Positions 23,301 through 35,621 of a stretch of DNA of 64,000 nucleotides are shown piece by piece. A program made the position numbers and the translations under genes. The notes under the pieces are model-generated. The model made no database searches, had not been told where the DNA came from, and was given only the letters and a program-made list of their open reading frames with translations. This stretch comes from Micropterus salmoides (taxonomy: Eukaryota; Chordata; Actinopteri; Centrarchiformes; Centrarchidae). How positions within the stretch are numbered: position 1 is the stretch's first letter; every line of letters starts with the position of its first letter. The stretch lies in assembly GCF_014851395.1 (NCBI RefSeq), contig NW_024040041.1, positions 16,002,526 through 16,066,525 of the forward strand, in the 5' to 3' direction.

Positions 23301-25289
23301 GCTGCGAGTGATGCAAGCAGACAAGACGTTCAACCATAGACTATATTCAACATCACGGTGAGACCCCCCAATCCCCCTCGTAATTTGAACCATGTATGTA
23401 GGGCTTGCATTTAAAATAGCAAGCTTGTCCTTGAAGTCTTTACCTGGTCATATTCTAAGTGACCGTTTTTCTTGCTAAAGGGCTGAACTGTCATTGTGAC
23501 CTCCTTTTCTCTGTTCTCTGCAAAATTACATCCAAGAATATTTATTAAGTCTACAATTGATAAGTAGAAATAAGCCCTATGTAGATGAATCAAAGAATAA
23601 TACTAAACCCCATATCTTGACTTGTGACATCACCACTGGCTGTGCCCCGTTTTCTCTCAGACGTTAGTGAGTACAACGTTACCAATGACTGTAATTTCTA
23701 AAACCAAGAACAAAAAGGCTGTGAAAACTGTCAACAGGTCCTTTAACTACCCAGCTGTTAAATGTGTCTGTCAGATTTTTTGATTGCTTTTATTGTCAAG
23801 TTGGATCATAACCATTGCCTCAGAACTGTATGTTACATTAGCGACAATAAATCTTGCTCGCATAGCATAACGAAATTTATGTTAATGTGAAACATTTCAG
23901 ACATGACCTGTAACTGAATCTTTCAAAAAACCGGGACATTTTCTTGCATACCGGGACTTCTCATAAGCTGCCGGTACTCTCCTCTGCCTTCTCCATATCA
24001 GGTTCTCTGGGTGCTACCTGGCTCACCTGTTCCCATTCTCGCCTGCCTGCTAAACTCTGTCAGCGGAGAGAGAGGAGGGGGAAGAGAAGCTTGGGTGCCT
24101 TTCAAGCAGCCTTGTGCTGAATGTAGCTTGTAAGTGTTTGTTTTTGGTGAACCAACCAATCACAGCCTGGATTTAAAAATATTGACAGATAGGTGTAATT
24201 TTCATTGGGGTCGCTGGGATCAGTGTCAGAATGTCTCCATCACTTTTTGAAAGCTTTTGTTTAAAATGTTCTGAAAAACTGCAATAAGAAAAATTTAATT
24301 ACAAATGAAACAATGCACAATAAGAAAACATGCAATGCAATTAAAATATAGAAGAAACAAATACTAGTACTAGCACCTATTTTTTACACTTCATATTATT
24401 ACCGAAGTGCCATTATTTGGGCTTGTCTGCACCTTCTTTTTCTTCTTCTTCTTCTTGTTCTTGGTTAGTGTTAGTTGGCGGTTAGGTTTGTTGACATAAC
24501 TGCCTTCCTGTAATTCCAAGCATCGGCATCACATGATCAATAGAGCGTAACTTTACTGGCTGGATGTTTGTTAGAGCGTAAACAGAATTGATTTCTTATC
24601 CTTTGTATTTCAGATGCTGAATGTTTTACCTCGAATTTTGGGATCCGAATTTGGACTGAATCTGAACAACTAAAATATATATTATTGGAATTTTTTAATA
24701 CTTGAAACTTTGAAACTTCTCAATTTGTGAACATTGAAAAAAACTAAGTTAAAATGAGTAAAGGCATACGTGAATTCAGAGCAAAAAAATCATTGCCAGA
24801 AATTTGCTTTTAAATTTCAAAATCTGGTGAGACAGATTTTCTTCCATGGGTAACCCACATTAAGACTGAATGCAAGGCAACTTAAGCAAGAGAATAATAT
24901 ACTGTACACTGCCTGCTTTGTCCTGTTAGCCTATATCTTGAACAAAGTGTCTCTCTCCCTTTTTTGCCCATTAAGGACTTTAGGGTGGGGAGTGGGAGGA
25001 ACTGGTGTTTTGACCATTTGTACCAATTGTATTTTGTACTTTTTTATAGGGAAAAATAATAATTTCAGTATATACATTATATAAAAAATAATGTTTTAAT
25101 CATCAGTGTATTTTATAACTGAACTGAAATGCAGTATTCCTGAGCAAAGTCCAAAATTAGCACCATCTACCAGCCAAAAGTCTGGTAGATTTACTTCACT
25201 TGCCAGCCAAAAAACAATGACAATCTAAAGTGTGGCTGGTAGACTTTGAGCATTTACTAGCTATTGGCAGGTGGACAAAAGTTGATTTT
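20400..25289. other. No gene recognised; repeat-derived stretches
   Basis: There is no exon I can support. The stretch at 22.33-22.62 kb resembles the right end of the 34-35.5 kb hAT element (tattgtgcaaata and gctggtggggacatgt). The 21.12-21.25 kb part, with cacttttacacctgtagttc, looks like an element end. A (TTC)n tract lies near 24435-24460. Confidence 0.4.
21621..21690 (+). repeat. Inverted duplicate, copy 1 (partner 31444-31512)
   Basis: About 70 bp including gcaactgaatatcttctaat and acctagaatgcaattgtaac matches the reverse complement of 31444-31512 with only a few differences. I see no known repeat signature. Confidence 0.75.
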
Positions 25290-25294
25290 ATACC

Positions 25295-25500
25295 CTGTTC
25301 CTGAGTGAGCTTTATTGAATACAAAAAGATTGACAAACTGGTGATGGCTAACCAACCAGACATCGTGTTGATCAACAAACAGCAGAAGAAGGCTGCAGTG
25401 ATAGATGTGGCAATCCCATGCGACAGCAACATCAAGAAGAAGGAACACGAGAAGCTTGAGAAAAACCAAGGGCTGAAAGAGGAGCTACAAAAGATGTGAA
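25295..25500 (+). pseudogene. C-terminal fragment of a non-LTR retrotransposon protein
   Basis: The frame reads ANQPDIVLINKQQKKAAVID, then VAIPCDSNIKKKEHEKLEKN and QGLKEELQKM before a stop. The PDI...IDVAIP...KE.EK pattern recalls the restriction-enzyme-like endonuclease end of R2/NeSL-type elements and many fish retrotransposon proteins. Only this fragment remains. The exact clade is uncertain. Confidence 0.5.
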
Positions 25501-25529
25501 GATGAAGGCACTATCACAACAGCAGTGTG

Positions 25530-26490
25530 GTGGACCAGATTGCACCATGCAAACAACATAAGATTTTAGGAGAGCATATAAAGATTTTCACATTAGGTGA
25601 GTGGAAATTCATGGATTTCATAAGTAATTCATTTGAGCATCCCAGACTCATATGAAGCACCTTTACTCTGAAGCCTATTATAGCTTCATTATTTTACTTT
25701 AATTCACCACACCATCTGAGATGAAATTACTCCAGCAACTTGTCTTGTCAAGGGGGCAGTCTCATTGTAGTTTTGGAGTTCCCTGTGATTTTCTTGGGTT
25801 AGCATTGTATCACATAATACTTGTAATATTTACAAGACAGCAAATTCAGGAGAAGGCCTCACTAAAGCATGCATTACCAAAGTCCACTGTATGGACTAGA
25901 AAAAATTAAATAAGGGGAAACCGATAATAAATTGTAATTATTTTATTATTTTACCTGATCAGCAGGACTACAGCACAATGATTCAGTATGTAACAGGTCT
26001 TAACATTGAAACAGCAAATGTTATGGAACAACAAGTATAATGTAACCAGAAGTTTAAAAATGTTCAACTTTTAACCACATTTAGCCCAGTTTTAGGGTTA
26101 GGCTGCTAATCGTCACATTCATGGTTAGTGGGAGACCTTATTTTGCCTGATGAAGGTCTAGTACAGAAACATTGTATATTTTTATATATATATATATATG
26201 CAAAAAATATATTTTTTGCAAGTTAGACAGTTTGCTTTGCAACTTTTAAACCTACTTGTCCTCCTCCAATGCATCCGTCTCTCATATAGAGGTGCAAAGT
26301 AATCAACTGTTCTGCACTGGGGGACTACAACACCAGAAATGACCACCCGAATCCACAAAGCATAGCTAATAATATATTAATGTCAATACTCATCACACGG
26401 TGAGAGTGATACAAGCCTGCTTTATTCCCATCTAGGTTTTAATAACATTAGGCTGGTGCACAGCCTATTCATACTTAATTCTGCAATTCT
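25530..26490. repeat. Segmental duplication, right copy (partner 11.2-12.06 kb)
   Basis: It shares its ordered blocks with 11215-12060, from ccatgcaaacaacataagat to cagcctattcatactta. It lies directly downstream of IFI44-like copy B, so it looks like the original 3' flank of the duplicated gene. A short (TA)n tract is at about 26187-26200. Confidence 0.75.
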
Positions 26491-26739
26491 TCACAGGAAA
26501 GATGCAGTACAGTGGAATACCCAACGCCACACTCAATTCCTCTATCTAAATTTCAACCATAACATTTATTAAATGACCGGTTTATATAGTTGTCCAATGC
26601 AAACATCTATTAACATTGTAAATAGTCTTTTATATCTATTTTTATGTGAATACAATTGTTAATGCAAAACTGATCACAAAGATGGATTTATTACTGAAAT
26701 ATACCCAACACAGTTTAATTTATTAACTAATTGTACCAC

Positions 26740-27703
26740 GTAACCATCTTTTACGTGCCCCATCATGGCCAGTTTGATGTCTCTAGAGGCTTCCTTCTCA
26801 AGGCCCATGATGTCACAAAAAGCAAAAGGGTAAAATGTCCCTGGTTCTCCTTTTTGGATTTTGTAAGTTTGGTACTGTAAAACAGAAAGGAGGGTATATT
26901 ATGACAAGCATGTCGCCTGTTGAATGAAGGAAACAGTTTGCAGTTTGTCTCTTACTCACTAGTTTTATCACCACTAATTACACTGCTGCGAGCCTGATCT
27001 GTGTACTGCCGTGGTCATTACAGCTGCACTGCATATACAGGTTTGAAATAGAGGTAAAGAGTTGTTATATAACATGAACATTACATGACCTTAGTTAAGA
27101 CATACTCAAAAATGATTCATACTTTTTTGGTGAGGCTGTTCTGAGAAGTTGCATCTGCCAAAGCTCGACCAGTCATTCTGCCTTGTAAGACACTGTCGAC
27201 AGAGTTGATGAAACTGGACTTGCCAGAAGCAACGGGTCCATAAAGCAGGACTCTGGGATGTTGGAGCTCAACATTATGGGGCTGATAATCCCTCACAAGC
27301 TTCAGATAGTTCTCTTTCTCACTATTCAAAGAAGAACATTTTAGATTAGGTAAAAAAAACAAATACATTTTTGCAGTCAGTGGTGCAGATCTGTGGTGGC
27401 TGCACAGACAGAGCCACAGACAGAGCCACAAAAACAAAAATGAAACCAGCTGCAGTCTCAACAAATAATTTGATGCAGTTTTAGTTTGTATTAGCAAAAA
27501 CAGCAAGTAGGATAAAAAAAAAAACATACTCACCTCCATTACATTTTCCTCCAATCGTTCACTAAAAGCTGAAGGCAAATTGCACATAAATTAACAAAAC
27601 AATGCAAAGCATGGATTTTAAGCTATTTTTTAAATGTCTTGCTTACTGGAGAAGGTTTGGGTCTCACCGGGGAGGGTGGAGGTAGAGATGGTTTTCCTCC
27701 CAT
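26740..27703 (-). pseudogene. IFI44-like copy B, 5' half with an in-frame stop
   Basis: Four exons can be placed. Start exon 27647-27703, 57 nt: MGGKPSLPPPSPVRPKPSP. Exon 27534-27568, 35 nt: LLVNDWRKM, TAA at 27541-27539, then W. P-loop exon 27123-27321, 199 nt: LLYGPVASGKSSFINSV. Exon 26740-26874: YQTYKIQKGEPGTFYPFAF, then CDIMGLEKEA and KLAMMGHVKDGY. The splice sites are all good. The WRKM-stop-W context shows that the stop replaced one codon of the conserved WR-M-W region. The guanine-binding (TKVD) exon and the C-terminus are missing; the segmental duplication follows instead. The family is interferon-induced, GTPase-like and cytoplasmic. It is a probable pseudogene, unless translation starts elsewhere. 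Confidence 0.8.
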
Positions 27704-28084
27704 TGCTACCAAACAAGATATTCAGACAACTCAGATGTGAACAAATTGTAATATTTACATAATAATGCAGTGACTTGCAACCTATCATTGATAAACCACA
27801 CAATGTGTGCAGCAACAGCATACCATCTACTGTATATCCCAATTAATGTTTATTTTTAATGTCAATTCAAAGCATAAACTAAAAGTAAAATATTCGGTTA
27901 TCTTTTAAGTGGAATAAACCGCACATTTTTATACTAAAATAGCTGAAAATAATACTTAATCTATCTTATACACAGCAGTAAAACACCCAGGCCATTACTA
28001 ACTCTAAAAACACGGGGAGACACCCCACCCATTTAAAATAACAGAACTAAATAAATTCAAAATTAAATTCAAAATTAAACTGAA

Positions 28085-28380
28085 TAGAATAGAAAACACT
28101 TTATTAATCCCAATGGGGGAACTCAATTGCCACCATCTTACATCACACAACATACAGTATAAACATAAAGGACAACCAACATGTACAGACAAGACAAAAA
28201 ACAATGCACCCATTTTAAGCCTTTAGAACCATGATTATAGCTGGCAGGTTTTTAAAAATGTGACCAGCTGACAACAAAAATCAGAAATATTCATTAAAAA
28301 AATTTAATTGCTGTTGGCATAAAAGACCTTCTGAGCCGTTCAGTAGAACACCAAGGCATCTTAAGCCGTAACCAAATCAA
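28085..28380 (-). repeat. LINE-like 3' end
   Basis: It starts tagaatagaaaacactttat, then taatcccaatggggg, a common form at 3' ends of teleost non-LTR elements in reverse orientation. Further in, cataaaagaccttctgagcc resembles the end of the coding part. No intact frame. Confidence 0.5.
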
Positions 28381-30540
28381 AACAGCAATACGATAAGTTC
28401 CAAGCTACTGTACTAAAAGTCAAGTATTGTAAAAGTCTTACAAAGCTTATTCATCCATTACTGCAGTAAAAATGTTCAGTTTCACAATGCCACAATTTAC
28501 TACTGCATAAAAAAATCTTACCTTTATTGCTGTAGGACTGTAACAATGTAATACAAGCAATGCTTTTGATATTATGTTTAATGTTGGATCCTCCTATTGA
28601 TTTTCTGTTTCCATCAAACACTTGAGTCCAGAAAAGGCAATGTCTGTTGTGTGATGCTGCAGGTCTTCAAACCTACTAATGTCCTTTCAGTTTCCTTTGG
28701 GTCATGTGAGTAGGAGATTTTCTTCTTTGATGGCAGTCTGGTCTTACAATTAATGCTAAAAGTGTTGTCATATTTATGTCCTAATTGTTGAGTAACTGAT
28801 TACTTTAAATTTAAACTAATCTAAAATTACATTATCATTATTAATACAGTTATCTGGCAGTATTTTCTCCTGTGGTTGTCTGAGTGTGATGCAGTTATTT
28901 GCAATGACCATATTTACAATGGGGATCTCCTGCTCTGGGGTGAACAGTCGACCTATTCCACCAGATACTGGTTTTCTTGCAATTCTGTAAATAACATTTG
29001 ATTGGTTTTATAGAGGTGACAGATCCTTGTCATTATAGTGCATATTACTGAACCAGCACCAGTGCTTCACAGCACTTACAGTTGGGGCTGCATGATTTGG
29101 AGAAAAATTCATATTGCCATTATTGTGGACAATATTGCGATTCGATTATAATAGAACAAATGGTCCTATAAATGTGAATTTCTGAACAAAGTTAACACAC
29201 AATAACTGGTAAAACAGAACAAGGGGAGCGTGTTGCATTACGGAGGAGGCGACTAGAAGGAGCAAATATTGGCACACTGACATCCTGGCTCTGGCTAAAT
29301 CTACATCTGTCTACACCTGTCTGAGACACTATCCACAACCTGTAGGAGGAATTCATATACATTAAATTACAACATTAAATAAAGAATATAATGTTCAGTT
29401 AATAGTATACTGTTGGTATAATGTTAATATATTAATTACTATATTCGTTATAATTTCATACTATTTTACCAATAGTTGAATATTAAATCCAGTTACAGCA
29501 GTTTCATTTCTGTGGGTTGTTTTTACTCATTAAATCCTTGTGTAAGCAAACGGCTCTACATTAGTCTCTAATGTGTTAATGCTAAGTACTAACTTCAATA
29601 TTTGAAAGTTTGCTGAAGCATGTCAAACTTATTTTAATGTCATGCCCCATTCAGGCTGTGATTGGTCGGTTGACGAATAGTGAGGTTGGCTTTGTGAAAA
29701 GTTGAAAATGTTGAACAACAAAAGGCATCGATACAGCGAAAGTTAAATGGTCAGCAAGACAAACCCAAATCCTTCCTTAACTTCTTCCAGTTTTCTTCTT
29801 TCTTACTGCTTTAGCTGCTGATAACTCTGTCACAGAGCGACCGAAGCACCGGCATTTCTCATGGTGCTGCGAGGGAATGCAAAGTATTGTGAGGAAATGC
29901 AAAACATTTTGCGAAGGACCGCAAAAATAGTCCTCTAAAAAATTCCTCTCATGATCCCTCGGAGACACCATACTCAGGCATTCTTTATAGCTTTTAAATA
30001 TGTTTCTCCTGTAGATCAACTTATTTTATATCATCCCTACTGAGTCAACACACATGATTTAGTCTTCCCTCCTATTTTGTGTCTTATGTTTGGGGAAGTA
30101 ACCTCTTTAAATGTGTTTGTGGCACCTTTTCACCAAAATGAAACTAACCGACCACACCTTTGATCAGGCAGAAATCTCACCACAAACACACACACTTTAA
30201 CTTCAGTAGCTCCAAAGTGCAGCTCACAGTGCCAAACAGAGCACATTTGCACCTCAGCTTTTGACATTATATTTTTATATTGACACTCTCATCTCATCTT
30301 GGCAGCGCGTCACCGTGCGTCACTCCTGGATAACCATAAATGGACAAAGAAGCAGGTTGTGGGTGGAGCTGAGGTGACGTGTTGCTGAAACCACTCCCGC
30401 CTCGCTCGACCAAGTAAGCTCAGGCTAAGGAGCTAATGGTATATGCTACTCTGCGTTAGCAGAGGTAGCTTCTAAACCCACGCTGTTATATGATCAGTTT
30501 TACAAAGTATTCCTAATACACAAGCAATAGCTTAAAAACA
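28381..30540. other. No gene recognised
   Basis: At 29083 a string gggctgcatgatttggag looks like one end of a MITE, but I could not find its partner. I see nothing else to annotate. Confidence 0.4.
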
Positions 30541-30544
30541 AATT

Positions 30545-30945
30545 AAATTAAACTCTTGTCTTGCATTCATTAAAACATCAATATTAAAAGGTTACAAATG
30601 TAAAAGTATTTTGAAATAATGTGTTGTAAGAGTTATTATAATGATAGAATCTGTTGATAAGAACCCAGTGTCAAAATTTCACATCAGTAGTGTTTAGCTG
30701 TTGTGAGTAAAAAGAAAAGGCTGAGCAAAGCAGGAGCTGGAGAGCTGGGAGCTGGAGCTGTTCTCTCCTGAAGAGCTGGACACAGCAAATCACATCTGGA
30801 GGGTTCTGCAATCAGCTCTTCTGGCACCTGTAAAGACAATAATGGGTAGATAGTTAAGCAGCTTCTTCCCAACTGCCATAAAGCTACTGAACTCTGAGAT
30901 CGCCTCAGCATGATAACCTCTCTGGCGTGTGACAGTAATTAGGGG
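30545..30945. repeat. Dispersed duplication, copy 1 (partner 62.80-63.14 kb)
   Basis: Blocks shared in order and orientation include cttgcattcat, atgtgttgtaa, aaggctg, caggagctgg, tggcacctgtaaa-type, cagcttcttccca and ctgaactctgagatcgcctc. On the minus strand a ctttacag acceptor is followed by GTGCCAGAAGAGCTGATTGC in one copy and a matching acceptor plus GAGCCACATGAGCTGATGGC in the other. A duplicated terminal exon is therefore possible but unproven. Confidence 0.65.
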
Positions 30946-32084
30946 TGGCAATGTTAAATACACTGTTTAGTAATATGTGCAATATACGGTTTGCTGCTGG
31001 ACACTGTGCAATAATAATCCATTCTGCTAGACACCTCCTGACTACTCAAATCAGATCTTATTGAAATTTTATTGTTTGGCTAAGCCTTTGCTTTACAACT
31101 TCACACAAGCCTATTCTTCAAAGCATTATCATCCTAATGTCTAACACTAAGGTTAATCTAATACATTTTGGCTTCTCTTTTCTTGCTGACTTGTCTTTGA
31201 CTCCTTAAAAGCTGCGGTTAGAACACAGTAACTCCCGTTAACATATCTCTCGTATCTGTTTTATAAGTGTAACAAGCTAAGCTAAGAAGCTATATGCCAA
31301 CAGCAATACCGGTTAAATATAATTTACATATACATTTACATTAATAAAATACAGGAATTTCACTCACCAACTGGAACACGGACTACCAGGAGGTTCTCTC
31401 TCCAATAAACTGCACCGCCTGCCATTATTTTCATCAGATTTACAGTTACAATTGCATTCTAGGTGTATTAGAAGATATTCAGTTGCATTAAAAGCTTCCT
31501 CGTGATGGTTTTGATGGTTTATTGCATTAAAATATATCTTTTTTTATCAGGCGAAGATTAAAATATCAGATTTTTTCTTTATTGCATCTCCATGTAGTCT
31601 GTAAAATTAAAATAAATATATTAATATACAATGGATTTATATTCCTTAGATTCTGACTTTTCAAAGGAGACCAGAATTATGCATCTAGGCCAAATGGTTG
31701 AGGATTTATTCCTGATTCATTTTGGGTATGTTATTTTAGGCGTTTTTTTGGGGAAAAGGTGCCTGTTTTCTTAAGAATTAATATAATTTAAACAGGTGAG
31801 TTATAAAAAAAAACCTCACAGTTGTCATGAAGGGCAAAATTAGCTATATACACTAAAACCATTTTTTGAACCAGGCTGTAAACATATTTTATTCTGCTGT
31901 AAAGTTGGGCATTTTAACATGGAGATTGAGTCCCTTCTGCAGCCAGCCTCAAGTGGCCACTTGATGAATTGCAGTTTTAGCTATTTCCTGTATGTTGTCA
32001 CCGATGAAACCAGAAGTTTGCAGCTTGATGAGAAAGCATCCAGGAACTGCTACCTCTACTGTACACACACACAGACAGACACAC
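30946..32084. other. No gene recognised; includes inverted duplicate 31444-31512
   Basis: No exon or full repeat is recognised apart from the short inverted duplicate described separately. An ATG-initiated frame at 31919 only runs into the LINE and has no family signature. Confidence 0.4.
31444..31512 (-). repeat. Inverted duplicate, copy 2 (partner 21621-21690)
   Basis: This is the reverse complement of the 21.6-kb copy, starting agttacaattgcattctagg. The function and origin are unknown. Confidence 0.75.
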
Positions 32085-33846
32085 AGTATCTAACTTTGGC
32101 ATTAAAGGAACCGCTCTAAGCTGGTTTAAGTCCTATTTATCAGATCGATTTCAGTTTGTACATGTTAACGATGAGTCCTCCATGCACGCCAAAGTTACTC
32201 ATGGAGTTCCTCAAGGATCTGTCCTTGGACCAATCCTCTTCACTTTATATATGCTTCCTTTAGGCAATATTATCAGGAAACATTCCATAAGCTTTCATTG
32301 TTATGCAGATGATACTCAGTTATATCTATCGATCAAGCCAGATGAAACTCATCAGTTAGCTAAACTTCAAATGTGCCTTCAGGATGTTAAAACCTGGATG
32401 ACCTGTAATTTTCTCATGTTAAACTCAGATAAAACTGAAGTTATTGCTCTGGGGCCTAAGCACCTCCGTGACGCATTATCTAAAGATATAGTTTCCCTGG
32501 ATGGCATCGCCTTGGCCTCCAGCACCACTGTGAGGAATCTTGGAGTTATCTTTGATCAGGACATGTCGTTTAAGTCTCACATTAAGCAAATTTCAAGGAC
32601 CGCCTTTTTTCACCTACGTAATATTGCGAAAATCAGGAACATCCTGTCTAAAAATGATGCAGAAAAACTAGTCCATGCATTTGTTACTTCTAGGCTGGAT
32701 TACTGCAATTCCTTATTATCAGGCTGCTCGAAAAAGTCCATTAAGACTCTTCAGCTGATCCAGAATGCTGCAGCACGTGTTCTGACAGGAACCAGGAAAA
32801 GAGATCACATTTCTCCTGTTTTAGCTTCTTTGCATTGGCTTCCTTATCTTAAAGAGCTCATAGTACCTTACTACCCCACCAGAGCACTGCGCTCCCAGAA
32901 TGCAGGGTTACTTGTGGTTCCTAGAGTCTCCAAAAGTAGACTAGGAGCCAGAGCGTTCAGCTATCAAGCTCCTCTCCTGTGGAACCAGGTTCCAGTTTGG
33001 GTTCAGGAGGCAGACACCATCTCCACATTTAAGAGTAGGCTTAAGACTTTCCTCTTTGATAAAGCTTATAGTTAGGGCTGGCTCAGGTAGTCCTGAACCA
33101 TCCCTTAGTTATGCTGCTATAGGCCTAGACTGCCGAGGGATTTCCCATGATGCACTGAGCTCCTCTCTCCTCTACTTTCTCTCCCTCTGTATGCAACCTT
33201 ATCCCATTATTGCATGTTACTAACACAACTTCTCCTCTTTCTGGTAGTCTTGTGCTTTCTCGTCTCTCTCCTCTCTCCTATCACTTCCTGCAGGTTTTCT
33301 GGCTCTGGAGCTGTGGAGTCTGGAGCTGTGGCTGCGGGTCACCTGCTGCCCCCGTGTTCCTGCTCGACACCCTCTACTGCAACGACTATTGTTGCTAGTC
33401 TTATTGTTATTATTGTTATTATAATCATTAACATTACGATGGTTACCATTAACACTATTATAAATATCTGTACCATTTTTCATTTAGTCTATAGCAACAT
33501 TACCTTCACTGTGTGTACCTCTGTGTGTATATTGTGTAGGCTGCCTCCCTCCCCTCTCTCTCTCCTTACATCTCTCTCTCCTTACATCTCTCTCTCTCAC
33601 CCCAACCGGTCGAGGCAGATGGCCGCCCACCCTGAGCCATGGTTCTGCTCGAGGTTTCTGCCTCTTAAAAGGAAGTTTTTCCTTGCCTCTGTCGCCTAGT
33701 GCTTGCTCTTGGTGGGAACTGTTGGGCTTCTGTAAATAACATCACAGAGTACGGTCTAGACCTGCTCTTTTATGAAAAGCGCTGTGAGATAACTGTTGTT
33801 GTGATTTGGCGCTATATAAATAAAATTGAATTGAATTGAATTGAAC
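32085..33846 (+). mobile_element. L2-type LINE, 5'-truncated, with reverse transcriptase C-terminal half
   Basis: An open frame runs to 33075 after FGIKGTALSWFKSYL. It contains VTHGVPQGSVLGPILF, the catalytic box CYADDTQLYLS, the LDYCNSLLSG and LQNAAARVLTG-like blocks, and the end TFLFDKAYS. About 30 codons are missing after LASLHWLP, so the copy is internally deleted as well as 5'-truncated. The 3' untranslated region runs to the ATTGAA tandem tail at 33825-33846, after gatttggcgctatataaata. It is a copy-and-paste element and not mobile by itself here. The endonuclease domain is absent. Confidence 0.85.
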
Positions 33847-33980
33847 TTATCTCTCCCCTTCTCCCGCAGTCATTGATCCACCACACTAACGTTAGTGAAT
33901 TTAGCGAGTTCTAGATACAATTTGATACACCAACAATCCCATTAGGTTATTTCAAACTTGCGCAGAGAATGACTGCCAAG

Positions 33981-35520
33981 CAAGGGCGTCACTTTGTGTT
34001 GAAAAGTGGTGGGGACATAAGGGCTCAGATTAGGAGCATGATGATACCGTTAGGTCACGAGACATGACAATGCATACAAGTTCAAGTTTATTTATATAGC
34101 ACATTTAAAAACAAAACTAGTTGACCAAAGTGCTTTCCACAATAGACAACAAATATACATGACAAAAGTAGAAAAAGTAAAAAATAAAATAAATGTCACT
34201 ACTCAACTCTGTTTGAAGGCCAATGAATAAAGATAGGTCTTTAGCAAGGATTTGAAAGTGTCAGGAGTCGGGGCATTTCTTATTTGAACAGGTAAAGTAT
34301 TCCAAAGATTAGGAGCAGCTACTGAGCAGGCTCGGCCACCTTTAGTTTTTAACCTGGATCTGGGGACATCACGGAGCATCTGATTGGATGACCTCAGTGC
34401 TTTGACTGGAGTGTGTACATGTAAAAGTTCTGATTAATAAGAAGGTGCCAACAAGCAATAAAATCTTAAAATCAATCCTAAAGCGGACAGGAAGCCAGTG
34501 GAGCGAGGCTAAAACAGGGGTAATGTGCTCATGCTTTTTAGTTCCTGTTAGACGTCGGGCTGCTGCATTCTGAACTAACTGTAACCGATAGAGAGATGAC
34601 TGATCCACTCCAACATACAAAGAGTTACAGTAGTCGGGACGAGACGAGACGTTATAAATGCATGGATTACTCTTTCAAAGTCTTTGCGTGGTAGGTAGGG
34701 CTTGACTTTGGCCAACAGTCTCAGCTGAAAGAAACTGGCTTTTACTACAGAACTAATCTGTTTTTCAAACTTAAAAGCACTGTCAAAGATCACCTAGATT
34801 CTTGGTAAATGGACGACTATATGTTCCTAAAGTACCAAGAACATCTATACAAGCACTTAAATCCCCAGGTCGACTGAACATAACAACCTCAGTCTTACTG
34901 TCATTCAGACAGAGAAAGTTCTAATCAACCATATTTTAAGATCTCTCAGGCAGTTGAGCAAGGACTGAGTTGCAGCTCTGTCGTTAGATTTTACAGGTAA
35001 TAGAGAACAAGACTAGAAGATTTTTAACTATTTTGAAGAAATGTGAAATGCTGAAAAATATGAAATGCTGAAAGATATGTGCGTCTGGGAGTCCTCCCCC
35101 AGAATATTTTGAGCATTAAACACTTAATTTTCTGCATTCTGGAGAAATGTTCTGCTCCAATATATGGTGGAAATGTCTTTATATATATAAAGAGCAACAA
35201 AAAATTTAGCTGGAAGAAGACAATTCATAAATATAAAAATATAACAGAATATAATGCAGTAATCAGCTGCTTGTTTTTTTTTTTTGTTTACCTTAAGTTA
35301 CTTTTTTGGATAATGCACATTTGTTTCTTCTATATTTAAATTTCATTGCATGTTTTCTTATTGTGCAAATAAAGCATTTTTATTTGTTAGTTTCTTGTCA
35401 CAAGCTATTTTTCAGAACATCTTTAACAAATTCATTCAAAAAGTGATGGGGACAAAATCAGCCATTTCAAACTGTGGTGGGGACATGTCCCCAGCATCCC
35501 CAATGTAAATGACACCTATG
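33981..35520. mobile_element. hAT-type element, 1.54 kb, with nested LINE
   Basis: The ends are CAAGGGCGTCA and TGACACCTATG, imperfect inverted repeats. Both ends are flanked by the 8-bp direct repeat ctgccaag (33973-33980 and 35521-35528). Inside the ends lie GTGGTGGGGACAT strings. There is no transposase frame. A related right-hand end occurs near 22.33-22.62 kb. Confidence 0.75.
34080..34800 (-). mobile_element. Truncated LINE nested in the hAT element
   Basis: The minus strand has the 3' tail (tttatttatatagcacattt on plus) and two frame pieces: SLYRLQLVQNAAARRLTGT with ITPVLASLHWLPVRFRID, and FKFEKQISSVVKASFFQLR with LAKVKPYL and IHAFITSRL. These are the C-terminal blocks of an L2/Rex-like reverse transcriptase protein. 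Frames are broken between them. Confidence 0.75.
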
Positions 35521-35621
35521 CTGCCAAGCAACTGTGTTCTTGTTACTTGGTAGGTGAGGGCAGATCCAGGTCACAGGCCATGGAAGCCCCAATTGTCCAA
35601 AAGTCAGTGCTTTGCAACACA

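Noticed and set aside
27117..27587. A single 156-codon frame over the copy B P-loop exon
   Set aside because: Only 27123-27321 is exon. The upstream part is intron read through, as shown by the good acceptor at 27322 and the equal 199-nt exon in copies A and C.
33214..33699. 161-codon frame
   Set aside because: It is the 3' untranslated region of the L2-type LINE, with CT-rich simple sequence.
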